Positions 34,846 to 45,366 of a DNA stretch of 64,000 nucleotides are shown here, piece after piece. The notes beneath the pieces are model-generated. The model was not told where the DNA came from and searched no databases. It saw only the letters and a list, made by a program, of their open reading frames with translations. Position 1 is the first letter of the stretch; each line of letters opens with the position of its first letter. The translations under genes were made by a program, and so were the position numbers. The DNA is from JACCZX01 sp963807155 (GTDB taxonomy: Bacteria > Pseudomonadota > Gammaproteobacteria > Burkholderiales > Burkholderiaceae_F): assembly GCA_963807155.1 (NCBI GenBank), contig CAWEAZ010000020.1, positions 13,297-77,296 of the forward strand, read 5' to 3'.

Positions 34846-37800
34846 GTGCGCCTTCGGCAGATCAGACTCGCCGGGTTTAAATCATTTGTCGATCCCACGC
34901 CGATTGACGTTCCCGGCACGCTAGTCGGTGTCGTTGGTCCGAATGGCTGCGGTAAGTCGAATGTGATCGACGCCGTGCGCTGGGTCCTCGGCGAGAGCAA
35001 GGCTGCCGAGTTACGCGGCGAGTCGATGCAGGACGTGATCTTCAACGGGTCAGGGGATCGCAAGCCCGCCGGCCGGGCCAGCGTCGAGCTTGCGTTCGAT
35101 AACAGCGAGGGTCGTATCGGTGGCGCATGGGCGCAGTACGCCGAGATTTCGGTCAAGCGCGTGCTGACGCGCGACGGTTCATCGAGCTACTACATCAATA
35201 ACCAGAACGTGCGTCGGCGCGATGTGCACGACATGTTCCTGGGAACCGGCCTCGGACCGCGCGCGTACGCGATCATCGGCCAGGGAATGATCTCGCGCAT
35301 CGTTGAGGCGCGTCCCGAAGAGCTGCGCATCTTCCTGGAGGAAGCGGCCGGCGTGTCCAAGTACAAGGAGCGCCGCCGCGAAACCGAAAACCGTCTGGCG
35401 GATACGCGCGACAACCTGACGCGCGTCGAAGACATCCTGCGCGAGCTCGACACGCAGATCGGCAAGCTCGAGCAACAAGCCGCGGTGGCGCAGACATATC
35501 GTTCCCTGCAGGCAACTCACGACGAGCAGCAACAACTGTTGTGGCTGACACGCAGGCGCGAGGCCGACGCGGAGCGCGACAAGGTGACGCGCGATATTTC
35601 CAATCGCACTGTCGCGTTGGATGCCCATGTGGCCGAGTTAAGAGGTGCGGAGCGCGCGCTCGAAGACGTTCGAAATGCGCACTTTGCCGCCAGCGACGCC
35701 GTTCATAACGCCCAAGGCGCGATGTTCGAAGTCAACGCCGAAGTGGCCAAGCTCGAGTCCGAGATACGGCTGATTGCGGAAAGCCGCACGCGGCTCTCAG
35801 CCCAGGTCGATTCCCTGGTTGCGACCCGCAACGTTCGCCTGAACGAGCATTCCGAACTGCGCCAGCGGGCGGTCGAGCTTGTACAAGCGATCGCAGAAAT
35901 GGTGCAGCAGCTGGAGCAGGCGAAGAGCAGCGTTTCCGCGCACGAGGCGAAGCTTCCGCAGCTCGAACAGACGTACCGCACTACGCGTGATGCGGTGACC
36001 GCAGCACAAGCCGAGGCGGCGCTCGCCGAGCAATCGATCGAGGCCGCTGCCGTTGAGCAGCGCAACGCCGACCGTCAACTGGCGCAGCTCGCGCAGCGAC
36101 GCGAACGTCTGCGCGAGGAGCAGGCGTCGATCGGCTCACCCGATGAAGCGCAGCTCGCGGGTTTGAAGCAGCAACTCGTCAAGAACGAGAGCGAAGTGGC
36201 TGCTGGCGCTGAATTACAGCAGCGCAGCGATGCGAACGTCGATCGGATGACCGAGGAGCGGCAGCAGCGCGTGGACGATCGCACGCGACAGGGCGAAGTA
36301 CTGGCGAGGCACGAAGCGCATCTGCAGGCGCTGAAGCAAGTGCAAGCCAGCGTCGAAGCCAACGCCAAGCTCGACCCGTGGCTGCGGGCACAAGGGCTCG
36401 AGAACTTGCCGCGCCTGTTTCGCAAGCTGGTGGTTGAACCCGGCTGGGAGACCGCGTTCGAGGCGGTGTTGCGCGAGCGCGTGCAGGGCCTCGAGGTCGG
36501 CAAGCTGGATACGATCGGCGGGCTGGCCGCCGATGCGCCGCCCGCGCGCGTTGCGTTTTATTCGACCAGTGGTGCTGTCCCAAGCGACGTGCGCAATTTG
36601 GCGCAGTTGGCCGGGTTCCGTCGGCTGAGCGAACTGGTGCGTACGCACGATGTCGCATTTGCCGCGTTGCTCGCAGACTGGCTCGCCAATGTATTCGTTG
36701 CCGATGATCTTGCCGCGGCGCTCGCTGCGCGGGGCGAACTACCTCCGGGCGGGCAGTTCGTCGTACAGGCGGCGCACCGTGTGTCGCGGCACGACGTGCA
36801 CTTTTACGCGGCCGACGATCAGACCTCGGGGTTGCTCGCGCGTCGCTTGGAGATCGAGAACCTCGAGCGCGAAGTACGTGCGCAACGGTTGATCGCCGAA
36901 CAGGCAACCGCTGCGGTTGCACGCGCCGAGGCCGAGTTGAAGTCGGCTCAGCAGGCGCGCGAAACAGCGCGGCAGGATGCGGAAGCTCGCAGAGCGCAGA
37001 TGCACACACTACAACTCGAATCGGTTCGCCTCGAAGAATTGATCGATCGGGTTCGGCATCGCACCAGCCAGATCGATACCGAGCTGCAGGAGATCGAAGC
37101 TAACGAGCGCGAAGCACGCATGCAGCGCCAACAAGCGGATGCACGGTTCCAGCAGCTCGACGACGAGTTGTCACCGCGCCAGGAGGCCGTTGAAGCCGCA
37201 CGTCTGACATACGAGGAGTCCGATCGCGTGCTGCGCGCAGCGCGCGACGAGCAGCGCGTGCTTGACACCGCACGCCAGCATTGCGAGTTTGCGCTGAACT
37301 CGAATCGCGAACGCGAAGTGGACCTGGCGCGAGGCGCGGAAGCCGCGAGTGCCGACGCTCAGCGGTTAGCAGCTGAAATCGCCCGGGCCGATGACGAGCT
37401 GAAGCGCCTTGACGACAGCGGCGCACGCGCCGGACTTGCCGACTGGCTTGCGCGCCGCTCGGCCGCCGAAGAATCGCTGCGGCATGCGCGTAGCCATTTG
37501 GACGACTTCGCGCAGCAACTGCGCACTGCCGACGAGAAGCGGATGACGCTCGAGCGCGACGTTCAGCCGCTCCGAGACAAACTGACCGAGCAGCAGCTGA
37601 AGGAACAGGCAGCGCGACTCGCCGCCGAGCAATTTGCGAGTCAGCTGGCAGACGCTGCAGCCGATGAGGCGGCACTGACGGAGAAACTAACCAAGCCGCC
37701 GCAAAAAGCCGCTGCGCTGCAGGCCGAGATCGTGCGCCTCGCGCAGGAAATCGAGGCGCTCGGCGCCGTCAACCTTGCCGCACTCGAAGAGCTGACCACG

Positions 37801-38379
37801 TCGCGTGAGCGAAAGAATTTCCTCGATGCGCAGTCTGCCGATCTGACAGCGGCCATTACGACGCTCGAAGATGCGATTCGCAAGATCGACCGCGAGACGC
37901 GGCAGATGCTGCAGCAGACGTTCGATGCTGTGAACGTGCACTTTGGTCAGTTGTTCCCGAAGCTGTTCGGCGGTGGCGAGGCCCGGCTGATCATGACCGG
38001 CGAGGAGATTTTGGATGCTGGGGTGCAGGTGATGGCGCAACCGCCAGGCAAGCGCAACAGCACGATTCACCTGCTTTCGGGTGGCGAGAAAGCACTGACG
38101 GCGATCGCCTTGGTATTTGCGTTGTTCAAGCTGAATCCGGCACCGTTTTGCCTGCTCGACGAGGTTGACGCACCGCTCGATGATGCCAATACCGAGCGCT
38201 TCTGCCGCCTGGTCGAATCGATGACGGACAACACGCAGTTCATGTTCATCACGCACAACAAGATTTCGATGGAGATGGCGCAGCAGTTGATTGGCGTCAC
38301 GATGCAGGAGCAAGGGGTGTCGCGCATCGTCGCAGTCGATATCGACAGCGCCGTGCGGCTGACCGCTGAGGCCGCGTAA
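34846..38379 (+). CDS. smc: Chromosome partition protein SMC
   Basis: GTG at 34846 gives MRLRQIRLAGFKSFVDPTPI, the conserved SMC start; an in-frame TTG at 34804 would add 14 residues. Head: Walker A VVGPNGCGKSNVIDAVRW. Long coiled coil from about residue 160 to 490, hinge domain around residues 510-650 (WETAFEAVLRERVQGLEVG), second coiled coil, and C-terminal head with signature LLSGGEKALTAIALVFALF and Walker B FCLLDEVDAPLDD. 1177 residues, the normal size. It forms the condensin-like complex with ScpA and ScpB, whose genes are not in the window. zipA follows after 9 bases. Confidence 0.96.
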   Translation: MRLRQIRLAGFKSFVDPTPIDVPGTLVGVVGPNGCGKSNVIDAVRWVLGESKAAELRGESMQDVIFNGSGDRKPAGRASVELAFDNSEGRIGGAWAQYAEISVKRVLTRDGSSSYYINNQNVRRRDVHDMFLGTGLGPRAYAIIGQGMISRIVEARPEELRIFLEEAAGVSKYKERRRETENRLADTRDNLTRVEDILRELDTQIGKLEQQAAVAQTYRSLQATHDEQQQLLWLTRRREADAERDKVTRDISNRTVALDAHVAELRGAERALEDVRNAHFAASDAVHNAQGAMFEVNAEVAKLESEIRLIAESRTRLSAQVDSLVATRNVRLNEHSELRQRAVELVQAIAEMVQQLEQAKSSVSAHEAKLPQLEQTYRTTRDAVTAAQAEAALAEQSIEAAAVEQRNADRQLAQLAQRRERLREEQASIGSPDEAQLAGLKQQLVKNESEVAAGAELQQRSDANVDRMTEERQQRVDDRTRQGEVLARHEAHLQALKQVQASVEANAKLDPWLRAQGLENLPRLFRKLVVEPGWETAFEAVLRERVQGLEVGKLDTIGGLAADAPPARVAFYSTSGAVPSDVRNLAQLAGFRRLSELVRTHDVAFAALLADWLANVFVADDLAAALAARGELPPGGQFVVQAAHRVSRHDVHFYAADDQTSGLLARRLEIENLEREVRAQRLIAEQATAAVARAEAELKSAQQARETARQDAEARRAQMHTLQLESVRLEELIDRVRHRTSQIDTELQEIEANEREARMQRQQADARFQQLDDELSPRQEAVEAARLTYEESDRVLRAARDEQRVLDTARQHCEFALNSNREREVDLARGAEAASADAQRLAAEIARADDELKRLDDSGARAGLADWLARRSAAEESLRHARSHLDDFAQQLRTADEKRMTLERDVQPLRDKLTEQQLKEQAARLAAEQFASQLADAAADEAALTEKLTKPPQKAAALQAEIVRLAQEIEALGAVNLAALEELTTSRERKNFLDAQSADLTAAITTLEDAIRKIDRETRQMLQQTFDAVNVHFGQLFPKLFGGGEARLIMTGEEILDAGVQVMAQPPGKRNSTIHLLSGGEKALTAIALVFALFKLNPAPFCLLDEVDAPLDDANTERFCRLVESMTDNTQFMFITHNKISMEMAQQLIGVTMQEQGVSRIVAVDIDSAVRLTAEAA

Positions 38380-38388
38380 CTCGCGAGC

Positions 38389-39474
38389 ATGAAACAGCTC
38401 ACCTGGGTGTTGCTCGCGATCGCGGTGTTCTTGCTGATCGCGCTTTACCTGTATGGCAAATGGCAGGAGCGCAGATCGGCTCGGCTAGATGACGCTGAAA
38501 GCGATCGTGACGTCACGTCGCTTGACCGCCCGTTGCTGTCCCGCGCGGGTTCAGCGCGCAATGCTCGCAGCAGCAACCAGGCTCCGGTCCGAATCGAACC
38601 GACGATGGGGCTTTCGGGCGAACCTGATCTGAGTGCCAGCGAACCTTCAAGCGATGACGCTTCCGCCGAAACGCAGCCGGTAGGGGGATGGGTCGAGGAT
38701 GCGCTGCTCGATGTCATGCTCGAGCTGCGCTGCGTGCACGCGTTTGACGGCGTGGCTGCGCTCGAGGCGCGAGCACAGCTCGATCGACTTGCACTGCCAT
38801 TGCCGATTCATCTCGCAGTATGGGACAGCAAGGCGGGATGCTGGAGCTTGCCCGACCGGTTTGGTTTTTATTCCGAGATGTTGATTGCGGTGCAGTTGGC
38901 GACGCGGCGCCATTCGCTGGGTGAAATCGATGCGTCGCGTTTCGTTGCGGCGGTTCAACAAATTGCGGTATCGATCGACGCAGACTTCGATCCGCCTGAC
39001 GTTGCGTGGCTGGTGCAGCAGGCAGCGGCACTCGATGCGTTGTGCGCGCGCTTCGACGTGCAGATAACGCTGACACTGGAGGCGCTGGCCGAGCCATGGA
39101 GCCACGCTCACGTCGATGCAGCGGCGATCGAGGCGAGCTTGAGCGGCGTTGAGCGCGAGCGATGGGAACGAGACGCGGAGCATCCACTCGCGCTGTCAAT
39201 GACCTCCCCGACAATGTTTCCGACGCAGCGTCTGACGCTGTCGCTCGACGTTCCGCGCTCGTCCGCAGATCCATCGCCCTTATCGATACTGTTCGAGGTT
39301 GCGCATCAGCTGGCTGAACGGTTGAACGCACGCGTCGTAGATGACAATGGTCGGGTCGTCGAATCTACCGCGCAATCGGCGATTGCATCCGAGCTCGAAA
39401 AACTGGCCAGCGAGATGCGGGCTGCGAGCATCGAGCCGGGTTCGACTCGCGCGCGCCGCCTCTACGTGGGCTGA
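38389..39474 (+). CDS. zipA: ZipA-type cell division protein
   Basis: ATG 38389. One N-terminal membrane helix (WVLLAIAVFLLIALYLYGKW) with no signal cleavage, a charged and Ser-rich linker to about residue 100, and a C-terminal FtsZ-binding domain (about 215-355) with SPTMFPTQRLTLSLDVPRSS and LFEVAHQLAERLNARVVDDN. This plan and the smc-zipA-ligA order are typical. ZipA tethers FtsZ to the membrane during septation. The middle part (FDGVAALEARAQLDRL) suggests a diverged, longer form. 361 residues. ligA starts 8 bases later. Confidence 0.85.
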   Translation: MKQLTWVLLAIAVFLLIALYLYGKWQERRSARLDDAESDRDVTSLDRPLLSRAGSARNARSSNQAPVRIEPTMGLSGEPDLSASEPSSDDASAETQPVGGWVEDALLDVMLELRCVHAFDGVAALEARAQLDRLALPLPIHLAVWDSKAGCWSLPDRFGFYSEMLIAVQLATRRHSLGEIDASRFVAAVQQIAVSIDADFDPPDVAWLVQQAAALDALCARFDVQITLTLEALAEPWSHAHVDAAAIEASLSGVERERWERDAEHPLALSMTSPTMFPTQRLTLSLDVPRSSADPSPLSILFEVAHQLAERLNARVVDDNGRVVESTAQSAIASELEKLASEMRAASIEPGSTRARRLYVG

Positions 39475-39482
39475 CACCTGCG

Positions 39483-41511
39483 ATGGCGCGCGCAAAGCCG
39501 CCTGCGGAGGCCATTCGGCGCCTGCGCGAACAGATTGTTCGGGCCGATCACGATTACTACCTGCTCGATCAGCCGACGTTGCCCGACGCGGAGTACGACC
39601 GGCTGATGCGAGAGCTGCAGGCTCTCGAAGCTGCGCACCCCGAGTTGGTCAGCCCCGATTCGCCCACGCAACGCGTCGGGGGTGCACCGAGCCGCGAGTT
39701 TCGCGAGGTTCGGCATGCGGCGCCGATGCTGTCGCTAAACAATGCATTCGATGAAGCCAGCGTCGCAGCATTTGATACGCGCGCGCGCGATGCGCTAGCA
39801 CGAGCCGGCCGCTCGGTGGAACAGATCGAGTACGCATGTGAGCTGAAATTCGACGGCCTGGCGGTCAATCTGCGCTACGAGCAGCGGCGAGCTTGTTCTG
39901 GGCGCTACGCGTGGTGATGGCGCGGTGGGCGAGGACGTCACCGCAAACATCCGCACGATTCGTGCGATTCCGCTTCATCTGGGTAAGCGCGCACCCGCGG
40001 TCCTTGAAGTTCGCGGTGAAGTGATGATGTTCAAGCGCGAGTTCGAGCGCTTGAATGAACGGCAGCGCGCGAAGGAAGAACGCGAGTATGCGAATCCGCG
40101 CAACGCGGCTGCAGGCGCGCTGCGGCAACTCGATTCCCGCATCACGGCTGAACGTTCATTGCGGTTCTTTGCTTATGGGTTGGGTGAGCTGCAGGGCGCC
40201 GCCGAACCGGCAACGCACGCGGCGCTGCTGGACTGGTTCGTCGACTTCGGCGTACCGGTGGCGCGCGAGCGCGCAGTCGTCGACGGCGTCGCCGGCTGCT
40301 TGGGCTTTTACGAGGCGGTTGGCGAGCGGCGCTCCACGCTTCCGTACGAAATCGACGGCGTCGTTTATCGAGTCAATTCGCGAGCCGATCAGCAAGTGCT
40401 CGGGTACGTCTCGCGTGCTCCGCGCTTTGCAATTGCGCACAAATTCCCTGCGCAGGAAGCGGTGACGCAACTGATCGGCATCGATATCCAGGTCGGCCGC
40501 ACCGGAGCACTGACGCCGGTGGCACGTCTCACTCCGGTCTTCGTCGGTGGCGTCACGGTCACCAACGCCACGCTGCACAATGAAGACGAGATTCGCCGCA
40601 AGGACGTCCGCATCGGCGATACCGTCATCGTGCGACGCGCCGGCGACGTGATTCCCGAGGTTGTTGCCGTCGTTCCAGAGCGCAGGCCTACTGACGCCAG
40701 GGTGTTCAAGATGCCGGCGCGCTGCCCGGTATGCGGGTCGCGTGTTTATCGCGAGGAGGGCGAAGCGGTAACGCGCTGCACCGGCGGCCTGGTGTGCGGC
40801 GCGCAGCGCAAGCAGGCGCTGCTGCACTTTGCCAGCCGGCGCGCGCTCGACGTCGAAGGGTTGGGGGACAAGATCGTCGATCAGCTGGTCGATAGCGGCC
40901 TGGTCCACGCTCCGGCGGACTTATTCAAGCTCGACGCCGAAACTTTGGCCGGTCTCGACCGGATGGGAGGCAAATCGGCTGCGAATCTGGTTGCGGCGCT
41001 CGAGCGCGCGCGCAGCACAACACTCGAGCGTTTCATTTACGCGCTTGGCATACGGCACGTGGGCGAGTCGACCGCGCGCGATTTGGCGCGTCACTTTGGC
41101 AGGCTCGACCCGATCATCCATGCATCGGAAGACGAGCTGCTGCAGGTTCCCGATGTCGGGCCTGTCGTTGCAGCATCGATCGCGCATTTTTTCGCCGAAT
41201 CGCACAACCGTGAAGGCGTCAAACAACTGCGCGCTGTCGGCGTTCACTGGCCCGAGTCGGATCCGGTGCGTAAGCCGGCCGGGCCGCTGGCCGGCAAGAC
41301 GTTCGTCATCACCGGTACGTTGCCGACGCTAAAGCGCGACGATGCCAAATCGATGATTGAAGCGGCGGGCGGAAAAGTGGCGGGCTCAGTGTCGAAGAAA
41401 ACCGACTATGTCGTCGCTGGCGAAGACGCCGGGTCGAAGCTCGCGAAGGCGCGCGAGCTCGAGGTGTCTATCATCGACGAAGCGCAATTACAAAAAATGC
41501 TGGGAGACTAG
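39483..41511 (+). CDS. ligA: NAD-dependent DNA ligase, one frame break
   Basis: ATG 39483. Ia domain (DHDYYLLDQPTLPDAEYDRL), adenylation site ELKFDGLAVNL with the catalytic Lys, OB fold region with VGRTGALTPVA and NEDEIRRKDVRIGDTVIVRR, a four-Cys zinc finger (CPVCGSRVY...CTGGLVCGAQ), helix-hairpin-helix domain and BRCT domain (GKTFVITGTLPTLKRDDAKS). It seals nicks in replication and repair and is essential. One surplus base at about 39884-39886 breaks the frame; correcting it gives RYEQ-(G/R)EL-VLGATRGDGAVGED. About 675 residues after correction. Confidence 0.95.
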
Positions 41512-41513
41512 TT

Positions 41514-42257
41514 TTGTACGCAATCATCGGTGGCAGTGGATTGGCCAAGCTCACCGCGCTGCAGAACCAGCGTCGGCAGGTGATGCGTACGCCGTACGGT
41601 GAACCGTCGGGTGCGTTGACGTTTGGCGAATTTGCAGGGGCTGAAGTCGTGTTCCTTGCGCGCCATGGTTACGGCCACACACTGTCCCCGCACGAGATCA
41701 ACTATCGCGCCAACATCTGGGCGCTGAAGGAGCTGAAAGTCGAAGGCGTGATCGCCGTGGCCACTGTTGGCGGGATCCGCGACGATTTAGGGCCGGGATC
41801 TTTGGTGCTACCCGATCAGATCATCGACCACACACACAGCCGCAAGAGCACGTTTTTCGAAGGGTCGGAAATGCCGGTGACCCACGTCGACTTCACGCAG
41901 CCGTATTCGCGAGCGTTGCGCGCGCGGCTCATCGCTGCGGCCACGGCGTGCAGCGAGAAGCTGTTCGACGGCGCCGTTTACGCGTGCACGCAGGGGCCTC
42001 GGCTCGAAACCGCGGCAGAGATCGAGCGCATCGCACGCGAAGGTGGTGATGTCGTCGGCATGACTGGTATGCCCGAGGCCGTGTTGGCGCGCGAGGCAGG
42101 TCTGGAATATGCGTCGCTTGCAGTAGTAATCAATTACGCCGCTGGCCGCAGGGACAGCGTGCAGTCGATCAAGCTTGAAGAGCTCGGAGAAGTGATGCAT
42201 CAAAGCATCGTACGAGCGGTGCGCATTTTGACGTCGTTTTTTGAGAGGACGCCGTGA
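41514..42257 (+). CDS. S-methyl-5'-thioinosine phosphorylase (MTAP/PNP family)
   Basis: TTG start at 41514, two bases after the ligA stop, giving MYAIIGGSGLAKL. 247 residues. Phosphate-binding ARHGYGHTLSPHEINYRANI, GGIRDDLGPG, and the nucleoside pocket CTQGPRLETAAEIERIAREG...VVGMTGMPEAVLARE are those of the methylthioadenosine phosphorylase family. The sequence most resembles the Pseudomonas enzyme that acts on methylthioinosine rather than methylthioadenosine. Role: recycling the methylthio nucleoside made by polyamine synthesis. The stop overlaps the next GTG as GTGA. Confidence 0.85.
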   Translation: MYAIIGGSGLAKLTALQNQRRQVMRTPYGEPSGALTFGEFAGAEVVFLARHGYGHTLSPHEINYRANIWALKELKVEGVIAVATVGGIRDDLGPGSLVLPDQIIDHTHSRKSTFFEGSEMPVTHVDFTQPYSRALRARLIAAATACSEKLFDGAVYACTQGPRLETAAEIERIAREGGDVVGMTGMPEAVLAREAGLEYASLAVVINYAAGRRDSVQSIKLEELGEVMHQSIVRAVRILTSFFERTP

Positions 42258-42796
42258 TTCACGACATTCTGCGGATGGGCGATCCGCGGCTGCTGGAGGT
42301 GTCACAACCGGTGCATGACCTCGCCGCGCCCGAGCTGAAGACGCTGGTCGATGACATGTTCGAGACGATGCACGCAGCGAGCGGTGCAGGGCTGGCGGCG
42401 CCGCAAATTGGTGTGCCGCTACGCCTGGTGATCTTTGGCTACAGCGATCCCGAAGCGCGCAACCCACGCTACCCCGATGCAGAGCCGGTGCCGCAAACGA
42501 TCTTGATCAATCCGGTGATTGAGCCGTTGGGTAGCGAGATCGAAGAGGACTGGGAAGGATGCTTGTCGGTGCCGGGGTTACGCGGCGTCGTTCCGCGCCA
42601 CTCGAAGATTCGTTACCGCGGCGTCGATCTGCAGGGGCGGCCGATCGATCGCGTGGCCGACGGTTTCCATGCACGTGTTGTGCAGCACGAATGCGATCAC
42701 CTCGACGGCATTCTGTATCCAATGCGCGTGCGCGACTTTTCGCGCTTTGGCTACACCGATATCTTGTTTCCCGAGATGGCCGACGCCGACGACTGA
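42254..42796 (+). CDS. def: Peptide deformylase
   Basis: GTG 42254 overlapping the previous stop. 180 residues with all three deformylase motifs: GAGLAAPQIGV (motif I), EGCLSVPGL (motif II, metal-binding Cys) and QHECDHLDGIL (motif III, HExxH-like). It removes the formyl group from nascent proteins using Fe2+. The ligA-linked location and lack of fmt next door suggest it may be a second deformylase copy; that is inference. Its last 46 bases overlap the convergent glnD gene. Confidence 0.94.
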   Translation: MIHDILRMGDPRLLEVSQPVHDLAAPELKTLVDDMFETMHAASGAGLAAPQIGVPLRLVIFGYSDPEARNPRYPDAEPVPQTILINPVIEPLGSEIEEDWEGCLSVPGLRGVVPRHSKIRYRGVDLQGRPIDRVADGFHARVVQHECDHLDGILYPMRVRDFSRFGYTDILFPEMADADD

Positions 42797-45360
42797 AGAG
42801 GCGCGAGCGCGTCGAGCAAATCTCTTTCGATCGCAAGCTGTCCCTTGGCCGAGCCGAGCTGAGCGCCCGAAATCAGAAACACGTCTTCCGCGCGCTCGCC
42901 GAGCGTCAGCACTTTGGCGGTATGCACCTCGAGCTCGTGCTTGGCAAGCACACGGGCGATCGAATACAGCAATCCAAGCCGGTCAGTCGCGACAACAGAT
43001 AACAGGTGTCGCGAGCCACGCTCGTCGGGCTGCAGCTGCACACTCGGCGATACCGGAAACTGGCGCGACTGCCGCGATTGCCGATACCTCTCCGGCGGTG
43101 TGGGCGCCGGCAGTTCGTGCTCCTTCGATATCCACTCGGCGAGCTCGTGTTCGATCTGGCTTAGCAGCTCACGATAGTGGCGCGCGCGGCCGTGATCGGT
43201 CACGAGGAAAGTGTCGAGTGCATAACCGTGGCGCGTCGTATGCACGCGTGCATCGAGAATGCTCAGGTTGCGACTATCAAAGTAGCCGCATACACGGGCG
43301 AACAACCCCTTTTGATCCTTGACGTAGATCAGCACTTCCGCACCTTCCCCGATGCGAGCCAGTCGTGCGCGCACGATCGGCCGTTCATTGTCGACCTTGC
43401 TGAACAGCGAGCGCGTATGCCACGCGATGTCCTGCGCGCTGTGCCGTAGGAAGTAGACGACGTCAAGCTGTTGCCAAAGCGCATCGCGCGCCTCGTCCGA
43501 CAAACCGTACAGCCGCAATATGCGCAGCGCTTCCTGTTTGCGGCCCTCGAGTACCGCGGTGGGTGAAACAGTTCCTCCGCCGAGCAGCCGTCGCGTGGAG
43601 CGAAATAGATCTTCGAGCAGTTTGCCCTTCCACGCATTCCAGACTTTGGGGCTGGTGCCACGAATGTCGGCGACCGTCAGTAGATAAAGCGCGACCAGCG
43701 TGCGTTCGTCCTTGACCACCGCGGCGAAGCGCTCGATCACCTCGGGATCGGCCAAATCCTGTTTTTGCGCGACCTGCGACAGCAGCAGGTGCTGCGCGAC
43801 CAGAAACTCGACCAGCGCGGTATCGGCGCGGTCGAGCCCGTGATCGCGACAGAATTTGCGCGCATCCCGGCTGCCGAGATCGCTGTGATCGCCGCCGCGC
43901 CCTTTCGCGATGTCGTGAAAGATCGCCGCGATGTAAAGCACCCAGGGCTTATCGAAATCCGCCATCAACTGACTGCACAGCGGATATTCGTGAGCGTGCT
44001 CAGAAAGCGTGAACCGGCGCAGATTGCGCAGGACCTGCAGGATGTGCTGATCGACCGTGTAGACATGAAACAGGTCGTGCTGCATCTGCCCGACGATGCG
44101 GCGGAACACAGGCAGATACCTGCCGAGCACCGACAAGTCGTTCATGCGGCGCAGCTCGTGCAGTACACCCTTCGGCTGCTGCAACAGCGTGATGAAGGTG
44201 GTGCGGTTGGCGGGGTCGCGCCGGTAGCGCGCGTCGACCTTGACTCGCGCGTGCCAAAGCGCGCGCATAAGCTGCGCTGACATGCCTTTCAGCTCGCGAT
44301 GCTGCGCCATGATCAGGAACGCGCGGAGGATCCCGTTCGGGTCGAGCTCGAGGCCGGACTCGTGTGCCAGATCAAGTAGCTCGTTGCGCACGACGAAAGT
44401 CGCGTCGAGCGCTCGTGCGTCACTTTGGTCGCGCCCAAAAAGGCGGTGCTCAATGTTCTGCAGCAGGATGGTGTTCATCTGCGTGACGACCTTGGCTGAG
44501 CGGTAATACTGCTGCATCAGCACTTCGCTCGGACGGCAATTGGCAGTCGCATGGACTGAGCTCATCTGCGCCACGGCGTCCTGCACGTCAAACACCAGGC
44601 GGTCTTCGCGGCGCCCCGTCACAAGATGCAACCGCGCACGAATTTCCTTGATGCGGCGCTCGCTGCGCCGAATGATGCGGGCCTCTTCTTCGGTGATAAA
44701 CCCGCGCCGCGCTAGCTCGGCCCAACTGCCGCCGTAGCCGCTCGCACGCGCCACCCAAACAACGACTTGCAGGTCACGCAAGCCGCCAGGACTCTCTTTG
44801 ACATTGGGCTCGAGGCTGTACGGTGCTTCTTCGTACTTGATGTGCCGATGCTGCTGCTCGAGCAGCTTGGCGCGAAAGTACGCCTCGCGGTCCAGCGCTG
44901 CGACGATGGCGCGCGAGAACGCGGCGTAACGGGCTCGCGCACCGATCAACAGCCGCGACTCGAGCATAGCCGTCAGGATGGTGATATCGCGCCGCGCCTC
45001 GTCGATGCATTCGTCGAGCGTTCGCACGCTGTGCCCAAGCGGCACGCCAAGGTCCCACAGAAGGCTGATCAGATTCTCAATGGTTCGCGCGTCGTCATCG
45101 GTCGCCGGTTGATTGAGCAGGATCAGTACGTCGACGTCGGAGTGAGGAAACAATTCTCCGCGACCGTAGCCACCCACGGCGATCAACGTCGCGCGCGACG
45201 TGATGCCACTTGCTTCGGCTACTTCCCGCAACAGCCGGTCGACCGAGCGCGAGAGCCCGCGCAGCAAAGCGTCGACCGAACCGCCGGCGTTAAAACGTTG
45301 GACGAGAAGCTCGCGCTCTTGGCGAAAGCGATCGCGCAGCTTGAACGCGATGTCGTTCAC
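42751..45360 (-). CDS. glnD: PII uridylyltransferase/uridylyl-removing enzyme
   Basis: ATG at 45358-45360, 869 residues, the usual size. Nucleotidyltransferase domain with GGYGRGELFPHSDVDVLILL; helical domain; HD domain (IFHDIAKGRGGDHSDLGSRD) for deuridylylation; two C-terminal ACT domains (LIYVKDQKGLFARVCGYFDS and LLSVVATDRLGLLYSIARVL) that sense glutamine. It modifies PII proteins according to nitrogen status. It lies 6 bases downstream of map. The C-terminus (SSASAISGNKISV) extends into the def gene and may be slightly longer than in relatives. Confidence 0.95.
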   Translation of the reverse strand: MNDIAFKLRDRFRQERELLVQRFNAGGSVDALLRGLSRSVDRLLREVAEASGITSRATLIAVGGYGRGELFPHSDVDVLILLNQPATDDDARTIENLISLLWDLGVPLGHSVRTLDECIDEARRDITILTAMLESRLLIGARARYAAFSRAIVAALDREAYFRAKLLEQQHRHIKYEEAPYSLEPNVKESPGGLRDLQVVVWVARASGYGGSWAELARRGFITEEEARIIRRSERRIKEIRARLHLVTGRREDRLVFDVQDAVAQMSSVHATANCRPSEVLMQQYYRSAKVVTQMNTILLQNIEHRLFGRDQSDARALDATFVVRNELLDLAHESGLELDPNGILRAFLIMAQHRELKGMSAQLMRALWHARVKVDARYRRDPANRTTFITLLQQPKGVLHELRRMNDLSVLGRYLPVFRRIVGQMQHDLFHVYTVDQHILQVLRNLRRFTLSEHAHEYPLCSQLMADFDKPWVLYIAAIFHDIAKGRGGDHSDLGSRDARKFCRDHGLDRADTALVEFLVAQHLLLSQVAQKQDLADPEVIERFAAVVKDERTLVALYLLTVADIRGTSPKVWNAWKGKLLEDLFRSTRRLLGGGTVSPTAVLEGRKQEALRILRLYGLSDEARDALWQQLDVVYFLRHSAQDIAWHTRSLFSKVDNERPIVRARLARIGEGAEVLIYVKDQKGLFARVCGYFDSRNLSILDARVHTTRHGYALDTFLVTDHGRARHYRELLSQIEHELAEWISKEHELPAPTPPERYRQSRQSRQFPVSPSVQLQPDERGSRHLLSVVATDRLGLLYSIARVLAKHELEVHTAKVLTLGERAEDVFLISGAQLGSAKGQLAIERDLLDALAPLQSSASAISGNKISV

Positions 45361-45366
45361 AAAAAA